DNA of 64,000 nucleotides, taken from positions 1-64,000 of the forward strand of contig CAJMPU010000011.1 in the NCBI GenBank assembly GCA_905215505.1, given 5' to 3'. The notes below the pieces were generated by a model that made no database searches, was not told the origin of the DNA, and saw nothing but the letters and a program-made list of their open reading frames with translations. Source of the DNA: an uncultured bacterium. GTDB lineage: Bacteria > Actinomycetota > Coriobacteriia > Coriobacteriales > Coriobacteriaceae. Positions 50,277 to 60,100 of this stretch are shown here, one piece after another (the first letter of the stretch is position 1; every line of letters starts with the position of its first letter). The position numbers and the translations under genes were made by a program.

Positions 50277-52454
50277 ATGTCCGAGCTGTGCTCCGTGCCG
50301 CGCGTCTCGGAGCGTTTTGCCCAGAGCAATGCGCTCGATGAGGATATCGCGCGACTCAAATATGTTTCGGGTAAACGTGAGGAGGCCCTTCGCCGTCTGG
50401 GAATTTGGACGGTGGGGGACCTCCTTCTCCATATTCCTCATCGCTACCTGGACTTCACTCGCTCGTGGTCCATCGAGATGGCGCCCATCGGTACCGTGTG
50501 TACCATCATCGCCACGGTCGATCGTATTGTCCAAAAGCAGCCCCGTCCGCGTATACAGGTGACTGAGGTCTCGCTCGTGGACGAGACGGGCGTGCTGCAG
50601 GTTGCCTTTTTCCGTCAGCCTTGGATTGCCCAACAGCTTAAGCAGGGCGACCGCCTGGCCGTGATGGGCAAGGTCGAGTTTGCCTACGGTTTTAAGCAGA
50701 TGGCCTCGCCCCACTTTGAAAAGCTCGAGGACGGGCGTGCCGCGGGTACCATTTTGCCGGTCCACTACGTAAGTGACGGCGTGAGTCAGGCATGGATGCG
50801 CCGTATCGTGAGCGGTGCGCTCGAAGTGGCTGCCAATCCGTTCGATCCCATTCCCGCGCCGCTGCGCGCAAAGCGGAAGCTCATGAGCAATGCCCGTGCG
50901 CTGCGCTCGATCCACTTTCCCTCGAGCATGGCCGAGCGCGACATCGCACGCCGGCGTCTTGCGTACGAGGAGTGTCTCTGCTTGCAGCTCGCACTGCGTC
51001 TGCGCAACGATGGCGGTATGGTCGACGTGGTGCCTTATGCGCATGCCGCGGGCGGGCACCTGGCGGCGCTCAAGGAGGCCCTGCCGTTTTCGCTGAGCGA
51101 CGAGCAGGAGGCCGCGTTCCAAGACATCCTGCACGACATGTGCGATGGCGGTCGCGTGATGAACCGCCTACTGCTGGGCGACGTCGGTACCGGCAAGACG
51201 GCCGTCGCCGCTTGCGCGCTGGCCGTCGCGGCCGATTCGGGTACTCAGTCCTGCGTTATGGCGCCTACGAGCGTGCTGGCGCGCCAATATGCCGATAAGA
51301 CCGGCCCCTTGCTCTCGCAGGCTGGCATGTCGTGGGCGCTCCTGACGGGTGCCACGCCGGCGGCCGAGCGCGAGCAGATCCATGCGCAGCTGGAATCGGG
51401 CGAGCTCGACGTGCTCTTTGGTACCCATGCGGTCCTTTCGGATGACGTGGCGTTTAAGCATCTGTCGCTTGTCGTCATCGACGAGCAGCACCGCTTTGGT
51501 GTGGGCCAGCGCAATGCCCTGCGTGCCAAGGGCCCGGGCGCCGACCTGCTCGTTATGACGGCCACGCCTATCCCGCGCACGTTGGCGCTTTCGGTGTACG
51601 GTGACCTTGATGCGAGCATCATCCGCCATCGTCCCGTTCCGGGCGCCGGCGTGACGACGCGCGTCCTCACCGAGTCGAGTCGCGACCTGGCCTATGGCGC
51701 CATTCGCGAGGCGCACGAAAAGGGGCAGCAAGCCTACGTGATCTGTCCGCTCGTGGAGCCGAGCGATTCGGCCGATGAGCTCGAAGACGTGCCCGGCATC
51801 GCTCGCGACGACGAAGGCCGCGTGTCCGTGCCTGTGCCGTTGCACGACACGGCGACCGAGCTCGATCGCCTTCGTCTGGCGTTACCGGGGCTTACCATCG
51901 AGCGTCTTCATGGCCGCATGCCGGCGGGGGAGAAGGACCGCGTGATCGATGCCTTTAAGCGCGGCGAGATCGATGTGCTCGTCTCGACCACGGTGGTCGA
52001 GGTGGGCGTCGACGTGCCCAACGCCACCGTCATGGTCATCGAGAACGGCGAGCGCTTTGGGTTGGCGGCCTTGCACCAGCTGCGTGGGCGCGTAGGCCGC
52101 GGCAGCGTGTCGGGTACGTGCCTGGTCATGACGCACTCCAAGGGCAACGGCGGCGCGTCGGCGGCACAGGAACGCCTCCAGTCGCTCGAGAAGACCTCGG
52201 ACGGCTTTACGCTCGCCCAGATGGACCTGCGTCTGCGCCACGAGGGCGAGATTCTTGGCTACCGTCAGCATGGCGGCGTGACCTTGCGCTTCGTTGACCT
52301 CGATGCCGACGGGGAATTGATCGAGTGGGCCCATTTGGACGCGGTCGAGCTCTTGCGGTATGCTTGCAACCTTGACTCCGTGGCGACGCGCCCCTTGCGC
52401 GATGCGGTCGCCATGCGGTATCGACACATCTTTAAGGAGGTCAGCGGAGGATGA
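50277..52454 (+). CDS. recG: ATP-dependent DNA helicase RecG
   Basis: Remodels stalled forks and Holliday junctions. A 725-residue superfamily-2 helicase: the N-terminal wedge OB domain, Walker A LLGDVGTGKTAVAA, DEQHRFG (DExH box), TATPIPRTLALSVYGDLD and the C-terminal motifs HGRMPAGEKDRVIDAF, VSTTVVEVGVDVPNAT and LHQLRGRVGRG. Start ATG 50277 is nine bases after the fakA stop. It overlaps rsmD by four bases. Confidence 0.94.
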   Translation: MSELCSVPRVSERFAQSNALDEDIARLKYVSGKREEALRRLGIWTVGDLLLHIPHRYLDFTRSWSIEMAPIGTVCTIIATVDRIVQKQPRPRIQVTEVSLVDETGVLQVAFFRQPWIAQQLKQGDRLAVMGKVEFAYGFKQMASPHFEKLEDGRAAGTILPVHYVSDGVSQAWMRRIVSGALEVAANPFDPIPAPLRAKRKLMSNARALRSIHFPSSMAERDIARRRLAYEECLCLQLALRLRNDGGMVDVVPYAHAAGGHLAALKEALPFSLSDEQEAAFQDILHDMCDGGRVMNRLLLGDVGTGKTAVAACALAVAADSGTQSCVMAPTSVLARQYADKTGPLLSQAGMSWALLTGATPAAEREQIHAQLESGELDVLFGTHAVLSDDVAFKHLSLVVIDEQHRFGVGQRNALRAKGPGADLLVMTATPIPRTLALSVYGDLDASIIRHRPVPGAGVTTRVLTESSRDLAYGAIREAHEKGQQAYVICPLVEPSDSADELEDVPGIARDDEGRVSVPVPLHDTATELDRLRLALPGLTIERLHGRMPAGEKDRVIDAFKRGEIDVLVSTTVVEVGVDVPNATVMVIENGERFGLAALHQLRGRVGRGSVSGTCLVMTHSKGNGGASAAQERLQSLEKTSDGFTLAQMDLRLRHEGEILGYRQHGGVTLRFVDLDADGELIEWAHLDAVELLRYACNLDSVATRPLRDAVAMRYRHIFKEVSGG

Positions 52455-53080
52455 GAATCATCGGCGGCGAATGGCGCGGTCGTAAGATCGAGGAGCCCCG
52501 TGGTCGCGATGTCACCCGCCCCACGACCGATCGCGTGCGCGAGGCGTGCGCATCTATGGTCATGTCGGCATTCGACTTCGATCTGGACGAGGTCCGCGTG
52601 CTGGATGCCTTTGGCGGCTCCGGTGCCTTGGGCATTGAGATGCTTTCGCGTGGTGCCCGCTCGCTCACCACGTTCGAGATCGATCGCAACGCTGCTCGTC
52701 TGATTACCAAGAATATCGAGTCGCTCTGCCGTGACCGTGCGCGTTGGCGCGTGGTAACGGGCGACATGCTGGCGAGCGCCTCGCGCGGTCGTGTGCCGGG
52801 CGGCCCCTTTGATCTGGTCCTGCTCGACCCGCCCTATGCTTTTGGTGCCGAGCCGGTCGAGGAACTGCTGCAGAACCTGGCTCAGCAGGGTCTGCTTGCA
52901 CCTGGCGCTTATGCCCTGTTTGAGCATGCCGCCGCCGATGCGGGCGCGCATCCGGCAGGCTTTGAGATCGTGCGCGAGAAGCGCTACGGCATTACCTCGG
53001 TCGACCTGCTTCGTTGGGTCGGCAACGGCGAGGATGATGGTATCGATAGCGACGCACCCACGGAGGACGCCCATGAATGA
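52451..53080 (+). CDS. rsmD: 16S rRNA (guanine-966-N2)-methyltransferase
   Basis: Methylates G966 of 16S rRNA. A 209-residue SAM-dependent enzyme: IIGGEWRGRKIEEPRG, RPTTDRVREA, the SAM loop VLDAFGGSGALGIE, and the catalytic LLDPPYAFG. ATGA overlap with recG. Its last eight bases overlap coaD, the frequent rsmD-coaD pairing. Confidence 0.94.
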   Translation: MRIIGGEWRGRKIEEPRGRDVTRPTTDRVREACASMVMSAFDFDLDEVRVLDAFGGSGALGIEMLSRGARSLTTFEIDRNAARLITKNIESLCRDRARWRVVTGDMLASASRGRVPGGPFDLVLLDPPYAFGAEPVEELLQNLAQQGLLAPGAYALFEHAAADAGAHPAGFEIVREKRYGITSVDLLRWVGNGEDDGIDSDAPTEDAHE

Positions 53081-53570
53081 CACTATCAACCGCGTGATTG
53101 TCCCGGGCACCTTCGATCCCATCACATTTGGCCATATCGACGTCATCCGCCGTGCCCGCCGCATTTTTCCCAGCGTGATCGTTGCCGTTGCCGAGTCGCA
53201 GGGAAAAAACGGCGTAGGCACCACGTTTATGCTCGACGAGCGCGTGGCGCTGGCCCGTGAGGCGCTTGGTGATATTGACGGCGTCGAGGTGCTACCCTTC
53301 ACCGGCCTCTTGGTCGATTTTGCCCGCGAACAGGGAGCAGGAGCCGTGGTCAAGGGCCTGCGTGCCATGACCGACTTTGAGTACGAGCTGCAGCAGGCCG
53401 ACCTCAACTACCGCCTGGATAACGAGCTGGAGTCCATCTTCGTCATGAGCGCGCCGCAGTACGGCTATATCTCGAGCTCGGTGGTTCGCCAGATTGCCTC
53501 GCTCGGTAGCGACGTCTCTAATTTTGTTCCGCCCAATGTGGTCAAGGCACTCAAACATCGCTTTTCGTGA
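53073..53570 (+). CDS. coaD: Phosphopantetheine adenylyltransferase
   Basis: Fourth step of coenzyme A synthesis. A 165-residue protein with the nucleotidyltransferase motif VPGTFDPITFGHIDVIRRA, KGLRAMTDFEYELQ and YISSSVVRQIASLG (the ISS-x-VR motif). The ATG at 53073 gives the standard N-terminus; the longer frame is a shadow of rsmD. Confidence 0.95.
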   Translation: MNDTINRVIVPGTFDPITFGHIDVIRRARRIFPSVIVAVAESQGKNGVGTTFMLDERVALAREALGDIDGVEVLPFTGLLVDFAREQGAGAVVKGLRAMTDFEYELQQADLNYRLDNELESIFVMSAPQYGYISSSVVRQIASLGSDVSNFVPPNVVKALKHRFS

Positions 53571-53638
53571 CGTTTTTTAATGCCTGGTGGCATGTGGTAA
53601 ACTAACTCGATGATATGTTACCTATGAAAGGAGACCGG

Positions 53639-54136
53639 ATGCCGGGCGAGAATTTTCCTGGCGACAGGATCGTGAGTCTTGTCGACGAGCTCGAGGGGCT
53701 CATCGAAGAGGCTAAGACGCCGTTCGGCAAGAACGCCCAGATGAAGGTTATCGACGCCGACGTCTTCTTTAACATCCTCGACGAGATCCGCATGAGCTAT
53801 CCCGAGGAATGGCAGAAGTCCCGCCGTATCCTCAAGGAGCGCGAGGAGCTTATGGCTTCCGCCGCCGCTCAGGCCGATTCCATCATCGCCGATGCTCAGC
53901 AGCAGGCCCTCACCATTGCCGGTGAGCAGGAGATTGTCCGCTTAGCTCAGCAGCAGGCCGACGACATTCGCGATCGTGCCCAGCAGTATGAGCGCGAGAC
54001 GCGCTATGCCGCCGAGGATTACGCCGAGCAGGTCTTTACCCACCTCGAGGAGAACCTCAAGAGCCTGACCGGCACGGTGACCCGTTGCCGTCAGCAGCTC
54101 AACGAGGGTGCCGCCCAGCAGAATGGTCAGTGGTAA
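53639..54136 (+). CDS. SepIVA/DivIVA-like coiled-coil protein
   Basis: A 165-residue, almost wholly helical protein. The N-terminal DELEGLIEEAKT, DVFFNILDEIRMSYPEEW and the following Ala/Gln coiled coil with ADSIIADAQQQA, ending in FTHLEENLKSLTGTVTRCRQQL, follow the plan of actinobacterial SepIVA, a DivIVA-family septation and polar-growth factor. Gene order supports this: in mycobacteria SepIVA lies between coaD and the DUF177 gene, as here. It is shorter than the mycobacterial protein (about 245 residues), the middle coiled coil being reduced. Start ATG 53639 after GAAAGGAG. Confidence 0.75.
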   Translation: MPGENFPGDRIVSLVDELEGLIEEAKTPFGKNAQMKVIDADVFFNILDEIRMSYPEEWQKSRRILKEREELMASAAAQADSIIADAQQQALTIAGEQEIVRLAQQQADDIRDRAQQYERETRYAAEDYAEQVFTHLEENLKSLTGTVTRCRQQLNEGAAQQNGQW

Positions 54137-54690
54137 TGGCTGAGTTCCCGAGCGTTACCGTCGATCTTTCCGAGCAGCTCGAGTTTCCCGGAGACTCGTA
54201 CCCGCTGACCGGTAAGGTCGATGTTGCCACCTATACGGTGGGCGAGAAGGAGTACCAGCTGCAGAACGGCATTGATTACGATGTGGTCTTTACCAATGCC
54301 GGCACCGGTGTTCTGCTTACGGGCATGGTCCGCGCGCATGCAACCGGTGAGTGCGATCGTTGCCTGGAACCCGCTTCGTTTGATATCGCCGGTGAGATCG
54401 AGGAATTCTATCTCTTTAACGAGCCCGAGGATCCCGAGGCCTACGAAGACGGTTACGAGTTACTGGGCGAGGATCGCATCGTCGATCTGGGTGAGCCCAT
54501 CAACGACGCGGTTGTCATGGACACGCCGTTCGTTGTCCTGTGCAAGCCCGATTGTCGCGGCCTATGCCCCACCTGCGGCATCAATCTCAACGTCGAGCAA
54601 TGCGATTGCGCCGCTCAAGCAGAGGCCGAATGGGCCGCTGCCACGGAAAATCCATTTGCAGCATTGAAGAATCTCAAGCTTGACGAGTAA
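54136..54690 (+). CDS. DUF177 (YceD) protein
   Basis: A 184-residue member of the YceD family, found before rpmF in most bacteria; linked to 23S rRNA accumulation. GECDRCLEPASFD is the signature, and the C-terminal CKPDCRGLCPTCGINLN plus CDC supplies cysteines for a zinc site. The ATG shares one base with the previous stop. Confidence 0.9.
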   Translation: MAEFPSVTVDLSEQLEFPGDSYPLTGKVDVATYTVGEKEYQLQNGIDYDVVFTNAGTGVLLTGMVRAHATGECDRCLEPASFDIAGEIEEFYLFNEPEDPEAYEDGYELLGEDRIVDLGEPINDAVVMDTPFVVLCKPDCRGLCPTCGINLNVEQCDCAAQAEAEWAAATENPFAALKNLKLDE

Positions 54691-54754
54691 AACTGTGGTA
54701 GTATCGCTACTTGCGCGTAATCGCCACACTGGATAGTTCATAAGGAAGGTCACT

Positions 54755-54934
54755 ATGCCCGTACCTAAACAAAAGCAGGGTCGTATCCGCACTCACACCC
54801 GCCGTTCCGCCAACATGAAGATCTCGGCTGCGGCTCAGTCCACGTGCCCTCGTTGCGGTGCTGTCAAGCTCCCGCACCACGTGTGCCCCAGCTGCGGTTT
54901 CTACAAGGACCGCGAGGTTATCGTTACCGAGTAA
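54755..54934 (+). CDS. rpmF: 50S ribosomal protein L32
   Basis: A 59-residue ribosomal protein: MPVPKQKQGRIRTHTRRS at the N-terminus and a zinc ribbon formed by C31-PR-C34 and C44-PS-C47. Start ATG 54755 after AAGGAAGG. The gap to the DUF177 gene is 64 bp. Confidence 0.96.
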   Translation: MPVPKQKQGRIRTHTRRSANMKISAAAQSTCPRCGAVKLPHHVCPSCGFYKDREVIVTE

Positions 54935-54973
54935 CTGTATACTCTGGATGCGATGCCGTTCCAACTGGAACCA

Positions 54974-55006
54974 CAATGGCCGGCTCAATGAGTCGGCCAT
55001 TTTTGT
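54974..55006 (+). terminator. Terminator between rpmF and plsX
   Basis: AATGGCCGG-CTCAATGAG-TCGGCCATTTTTG: a stem with a T-run, which should partly separate ribosomal-protein from lipid-gene expression. Confidence 0.7.
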
Positions 55007-55021
55007 ATAAGGAGTATGTAT

Positions 55022-56041
55022 ATGAGTAACGTTCGCGTTTGTGTAGACGTTGTGGGTGGAGACGAGAAGCCACAGGTTGTCCTCGACGGTATCGAGGCGG
55101 CGCTTGCGGCTGATCCCGATATCGAGGTCTTGGCCGTCGGTCCCGCAGAGATCGTGAACCCCTTTGCCGCGGGTCACGCTCGCGTTGAGGCCTTGGAGGC
55201 GCCCGATGTCATCGCCATGGATGACGATCCCATTCGAGCCGTGATGACCAAGCGCAAGTCCTCGATCGTACTTGCCTGCCGCGCTATCAAGAAGGGTAAC
55301 GCGGATGCGTTCTTCTCTGCCGGCTCCACTGGCGCCATGACCGCTGCCGCTACCGCCTACGTGACGCCATTTAGGTATCAGGCCGAGGGCAAGAAGCAGC
55401 CGGTGCGTCCGTGCCTCACCAATGCACTGCCCAATCGCGCCGGTGGCCTTACGGTGCTGTGCGATATGGGCGCCAACCCTGATGTCGAGGTCGACGACAT
55501 GGTGCGTTTTGCCCAGATGGGTAGCGCCTATGCCCGTGTGGTTTTGGGCATTGAGCATCCTCGCGTGGGCTTGCTTGCCAACGGCACCGAGGACGAGAAG
55601 GGCTCCAACTTTACCAAGGCGTGCTTCCCGGCCATGAAGGCCGCTGTTCCCGGTTTTGTTGGCAACTGCGAGGGCACCGATCTTACGTCGGGCAATTTTG
55701 ACGTCGTGGTCGCCGACGGCATGTCGGGCAACATTGCACTCAAGGCCACCGAGGGCGCTGCCAAGTTTTTGCTGCAGGAGCTCAAGGGTGTCTTTATGTC
55801 TTCGCTCGGCACCAAGATTGCCGCGCTGCTCATAAAAAAGCAGATGCGCGAGATCAAGGCAAAGCTCTCGGGTGATGCTAAGGGTGGCGCCATTCTGCTG
55901 GGCCTGCGTGGCGTAGTTCTGATCGGCCATGGTGCCACCTCAGTCGAGGCCGTCAAAAACGGTACGCTCGCCGCGGCGGAGGCCGTGCGCGCCGGGCTTG
56001 TCGAGAACGTCGCCAACTCTATGGACGGCATCGTTTTGTAG
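55022..56041 (+). CDS. plsX: Phosphate acyltransferase PlsX
   Basis: Interconverts acyl-ACP and acyl-phosphate for phospholipid synthesis. A 339-residue protein: RVCVDVVGGDEKPQVVLDG, FFSAGSTGAMTAAATAY, LPNRAGGLTVLCDMGANPDV and DVVVADGMSGNIALKATEG. ATG 55022 has GGAG at 55011-55014 in good spacing; ATG 55016 is too near. Precedes acpP as in most bacteria. Confidence 0.94.
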   Translation: MSNVRVCVDVVGGDEKPQVVLDGIEAALAADPDIEVLAVGPAEIVNPFAAGHARVEALEAPDVIAMDDDPIRAVMTKRKSSIVLACRAIKKGNADAFFSAGSTGAMTAAATAYVTPFRYQAEGKKQPVRPCLTNALPNRAGGLTVLCDMGANPDVEVDDMVRFAQMGSAYARVVLGIEHPRVGLLANGTEDEKGSNFTKACFPAMKAAVPGFVGNCEGTDLTSGNFDVVVADGMSGNIALKATEGAAKFLLQELKGVFMSSLGTKIAALLIKKQMREIKAKLSGDAKGGAILLGLRGVVLIGHGATSVEAVKNGTLAAAEAVRAGLVENVANSMDGIVL

Positions 56042-56165
56042 GAGCGAGTTAGGGCGCTGTTATGTGCCTCGCGGCCTGCGTCGTGGGGTAGAATCAAAAC
56101 CGTGTCTTGGCGCTGCGCTTGCGGCGCCAGCGCGTTGATGTTCACGCAATACGAGAGGAAGCGCT

Positions 56166-56408
56166 ATGGACCGCTCCGAAATCTTCGATAAGATCGCCGA
56201 AGTTGCCGCCGATGTGCTGGGTGTCGACGTTGCCGAGATTAGCGACGAGACCACCTTCGACGATCTCGATGCCGATTCGCTCGAGCGTCTGCAGCTGGTG
56301 ACGGCCATCGAGGACGAGTTCGACCTCGAGATCGATGACGAGACCCTGCTGTCGCTCAACTCTGTCGCCGACGCTGTCGACGCTATTGAAAACGCCAAGG
56401 AGGCCTAA
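56166..56408 (+). CDS. acpP: Acyl carrier protein
   Basis: An 80-residue acidic carrier with the phosphopantetheine site at S38 in DLDADSLERLQL. Carries acyl chains for fatty-acid and phospholipid synthesis, working with PlsX. ATG 56166 after GAGAGGAAG. The 124-bp gap upstream may contain a promoter (TAGAAT at 56089), without a clear -35. Confidence 0.95.
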   Translation: MDRSEIFDKIAEVAADVLGVDVAEISDETTFDDLDADSLERLQLVTAIEDEFDLEIDDETLLSLNSVADAVDAIENAKEA

Positions 56409-56411
56409 GTC

Positions 56412-57137
56412 TTGGCTTTATCTCAACGACTCGCGCGCGCCCAGGAAATCCTGGGCCACGAGTTCAATAACAAGGTGCTGCTGCGCGCGGCGCTCACGCA
56501 CCCCTCTGCCGTGGAAGGTCAGCCCGTCTCGGCGAGCTATGAGCGCCTTGAGTTTTTGGGCGATTCCATTTTGGGCGCCGTGGTTGCCCGTTCGCTCTTT
56601 GAATCCTATCCGGAGTTTGACGAGGGCAAGCTTACGCGCCTGAAGGTGTCCCTTGTCTCGGGTGCCACGCTGTCCGAGGTGTCCCATGAGCTGGGCATCG
56701 ACGACATCATCATCTTTGGTGCCTCCGAGACCGGTACCGGCGCGCGCGGTCTGCACTCGGCGCTCGAGAACGTCTACGAGTCGCTCGTAGGCGCGCTGTA
56801 TCTGGATGCTGGCTGGGATGCGGCGGCGGAGTTCATTCACCGTACGCTTAAGCCGCACCTGGCCTCCGAGCGTGCCGAGCACCCCGCGAACCCCAAGTCG
56901 TTCTTGCAGGAGTGCGTGCAGGCCGACGGCCACGAACCTCCGGCGTACAAGCTCGTTGGCTCTGAGGGCCCGGCGCACGCACCGACCTTTACCGCCGTGG
57001 TCCTCATCGACGGTATTCGCCAGGGCCGCGGCACCGGTTCCTCCAAGAAGGAGGCCGAGGGAGCCGCTGCGCTCGAGGCGCTCGACCGCATGGGTTACAC
57101 CACCAACGGCGTGATTCTCAACAAGAAGCCTGTTTAA
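56412..57137 (+). CDS. rnc: Ribonuclease III
   Basis: Cuts double-stranded RNA in rRNA and mRNA processing. A 241-residue protein with the nuclease motif SYERLEFLGDSILGAVVA, NVYESLVGALYLDAGWD and a C-terminal dsRNA-binding domain (PKSFLQECVQADGHEPPAYK, GTGSSKKEAEGAAALEAL). TTG start at 56412 with AAGGAGG inside the end of acpP. Confidence 0.94.
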   Translation: MALSQRLARAQEILGHEFNNKVLLRAALTHPSAVEGQPVSASYERLEFLGDSILGAVVARSLFESYPEFDEGKLTRLKVSLVSGATLSEVSHELGIDDIIIFGASETGTGARGLHSALENVYESLVGALYLDAGWDAAAEFIHRTLKPHLASERAEHPANPKSFLQECVQADGHEPPAYKLVGSEGPAHAPTFTAVVLIDGIRQGRGTGSSKKEAEGAAALEALDRMGYTTNGVILNKKPV

Positions 57138-57147
57138 GCGAGGAACC

Positions 57148-60100
57148 GTGTATCTCAAGTCCCTCACGCTCAAAGGGTTCAAGTCGTTTGCCGACCGCGC
57201 CCACATGACGTTTGAGCCGGGCCTAACCGTCATCGTCGGTCCCAACGGCTCGGGAAAATCGAACATCTCCGACTCGATTCTGTGGGTCCTGGGTGAGCAG
57301 AGCGCCAAGCAGCTGCGCGGCCAGGCCATGGAGGACGTCATCTTCTCGGGCTCGTCGGCGCGCAAGCCGGTGGGTGTCGCCGAGGTCACGCTGGTGCTCG
57401 ATAACTCGGACCATATGCTGCCCGTCGACTTTGACGAGGTGGCTATCACCCGCCGCATGTATCGCTCGGGCGAGAGTGAGTACCTCATCAACTCGAGCCC
57501 GTGCCGTCTGATGGACATCCAGGACATCCTGCACGACTCGGGACTGGGCAAGGATACGCATTCCATCATCAGCCAGGGCAAGCTCGATGCCATTTTGCAG
57601 AGCCGCCCCGAGGAGCGCCGTGCCCTCATTGAAGAGGCCGCCGGCATCTCCAAGCACAAGCGTCGCAAGGAGCGTGCGCTTAAAAAGATCAAGTCGATGG
57701 ACGAGCACCTAACACGTGCCCGCGATATCAACAAGGAAATCGCCCGTCAGTTGCGACCGCTGGAGCGTCAGGTCGATCGCGCGCGCAAGTACAAAGAGCT
57801 GTCCTCGCGCGCGAACGAGCTTACGCAGATGCTGGCCGTCGACGAGCTTCGTTCGCTGCAGTCGCAGTGGAACGACCTGGAAAGCCGCTCCAAAGAGGGC
57901 GCTGCCGAGCTTGAGCTTGCGCAATACCGCTTGGGCGAAAAGGAGCGCGAGCTCGAGAAGCTCCAAGTTATGCTCGAGGAAAAGGGCCTGTTTGTGGGCG
58001 ACTTGGGCGAGCAGCGCCGCCATATGCAAGATGTGGTCGGTCGCATTAACTCCGACATGCGTCTGCTCGAGGAAAAGGGCCATAACATGGTGTCGCGCCT
58101 GTCCGACATGCGCGGCCAGATTTCGAGCTCCGAGCATCAGCGCCGTCGCGTGGTCGAGGAGCTCGAGGATGCGCGTGCCCGGCTTGAGGAGGTGACCGGT
58201 GCGCATATGCAGGCCCAGGAGGACGTTGACGCCGCCGGTCCTGCCGCCGCCGAGCTCCACGAGCGTCGCGTTGCGCTCGACAATCAGATTTCGCAGCTTA
58301 CGCGCGAGCAGCGCGATGTGCAGCGCGTTGCCGATGATGCTGCGCTCGAGCTCGCCAAGGTAAAGGATTCGCTTTCCAATGCCGAGGTCGAGGACAACAT
58401 GTACGCCTCGCGCCTGGAGCAGATCGATGAGCAGCTCGAGGAGGTCACGGCATCGCTTGATAGCCGTCGCGACCGTGCTGAGGAGCTTGAGAGCGCCCTT
58501 GAGGCGGCTCGTCAGGCCCAGATTGATGCGCGCGAGGCCACCGAGACGGCGCGCGCTGCCCTCAAGGACCTGCGTGCCCGCGAGAGCGAGGCGCGCAACA
58601 AGCTGTCCGAGGTTCGCTCGGAGCTTGCCAGCCAAAAGAAACTCGATGCCCGCATGGCTGATAGCTCGCCGCTCGTAAGCCGTCTGGTGGGCGCGCTGGG
58701 CGACGATGTTTCGGGCCGTCTGGGCGATGTGCTCGAGGCACCGCGTGAGCTCGAGGGCTTGGTCGAGCAGCTGCTTGCCGGCGATATTGATGCTCTTTTG
58801 TTTGATGACGCCGCTACGCTTGAGCGCGCCGGTCGCGCTGCCCTGGATCAGAAGAAGGCCTCGGGCGAGGCGCTGCTGGCGGCGCGCGGCGTGGGTGGCT
58901 CTGCGGCCGCCGAGGGTGCCGCCGGTACCCGTCTTGTTGACCGCCTGTCCGTGCGCGCCGGTTATGGTCCGGTTGTCGAGGCACTGCTCGGCGGCTATTA
59001 CGTGGTCGATGATTTGGCCACCGCGCTGGCCGCGCCCGTCGTTGACGGTGTGACCTACGTGACGCCCGATGGTGCCCGCGTGAGCTGTGGCGGCCTGGTT
59101 CGCGTGGGGCTTGATGCCGGCGAGGCTTCGGGTGCCTTGGAGCGTAAACGTCGTATCCGCGAGTTGGAAGGCCTGGAGCCCGATCTCGCTGCCGTGTTTG
59201 AGCATGTTTCGGATCAGGTCGTCGAGGCCAATACTGCCGTTGAGGAGGCCCATGCTGCCGAGGGCGATGCTGCCGGCGAGATTGCCCGCCTTGAGGGCGA
59301 GCGTCGCTCCCTGCTGTCCGAGATCGGCCGCCTGGAGCAGAGTGCCAACAATGCCGAGGTCGAGCGGGTACGGATTTCCAAGCGCCGCGAGCAGGCTGCC
59401 GAGGCCGTACGTGCCGCACGTCCGCGCGTGGATGAACTTACCCGTTCACGTGACGAGGCCCGTGCGCAGGCGAGTGACTTGGGCTTGCAGATTGCCGAGG
59501 CCAACGACGATCTCGATCGCGTTCGGCGCGATGACTCCGAGGCCGCCGGTAAACTCGCCGACGCTAAGGTGCGCCTGGCTCAGACGAGCGAGCGCCTGCG
59601 TTCGCTGAAGGGCCGCGTGCCCGATCTTGAGCATCGCCTTGAGGGTATCGACCGTCGTATCCGCGGGACGCGTCAGGCCTCACGCTCGCTCGAGCTGCTG
59701 CGCCTTCGCGTCGATCCCATGCATGAGCGCTATTCTGCCCTGTTGGAGCGCGCCTCGGACTGGGCTGCGCGCCTGCGCGATCAGGCATCGCTTGAGGAGG
59801 CGGACTCGGCTTCGCTTAAGAAGACCATCGAGGACGCCAAGACCGAGGTCGCCCGCGCCAAAGAGAGGGTCGATGTTGCCGCCACGACGCAAAATGAGTT
59901 CAAGGTGGCGCGCGGCAAGCTCGAGGTGCAGGTCGAGGCTGCCATCAAGGCCATCACCGCCGACGGTACCACGGTGCTCGAGGAAGCGCTCATGCTGCCG
60001 GCGCCCACCGATCGCGATGCCGCCGAGCGCGAGCTTAACCAACTCGTGCGCCAGATCAACAACCTGGGTCCTGTGAACCAGGTCGCCATGGAGGAGTACG

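Noticed and set aside
48558..51134. 858-codon open frame opposite fakA and recG
   Set aside because: Antisense shadow crossing two clear genes.
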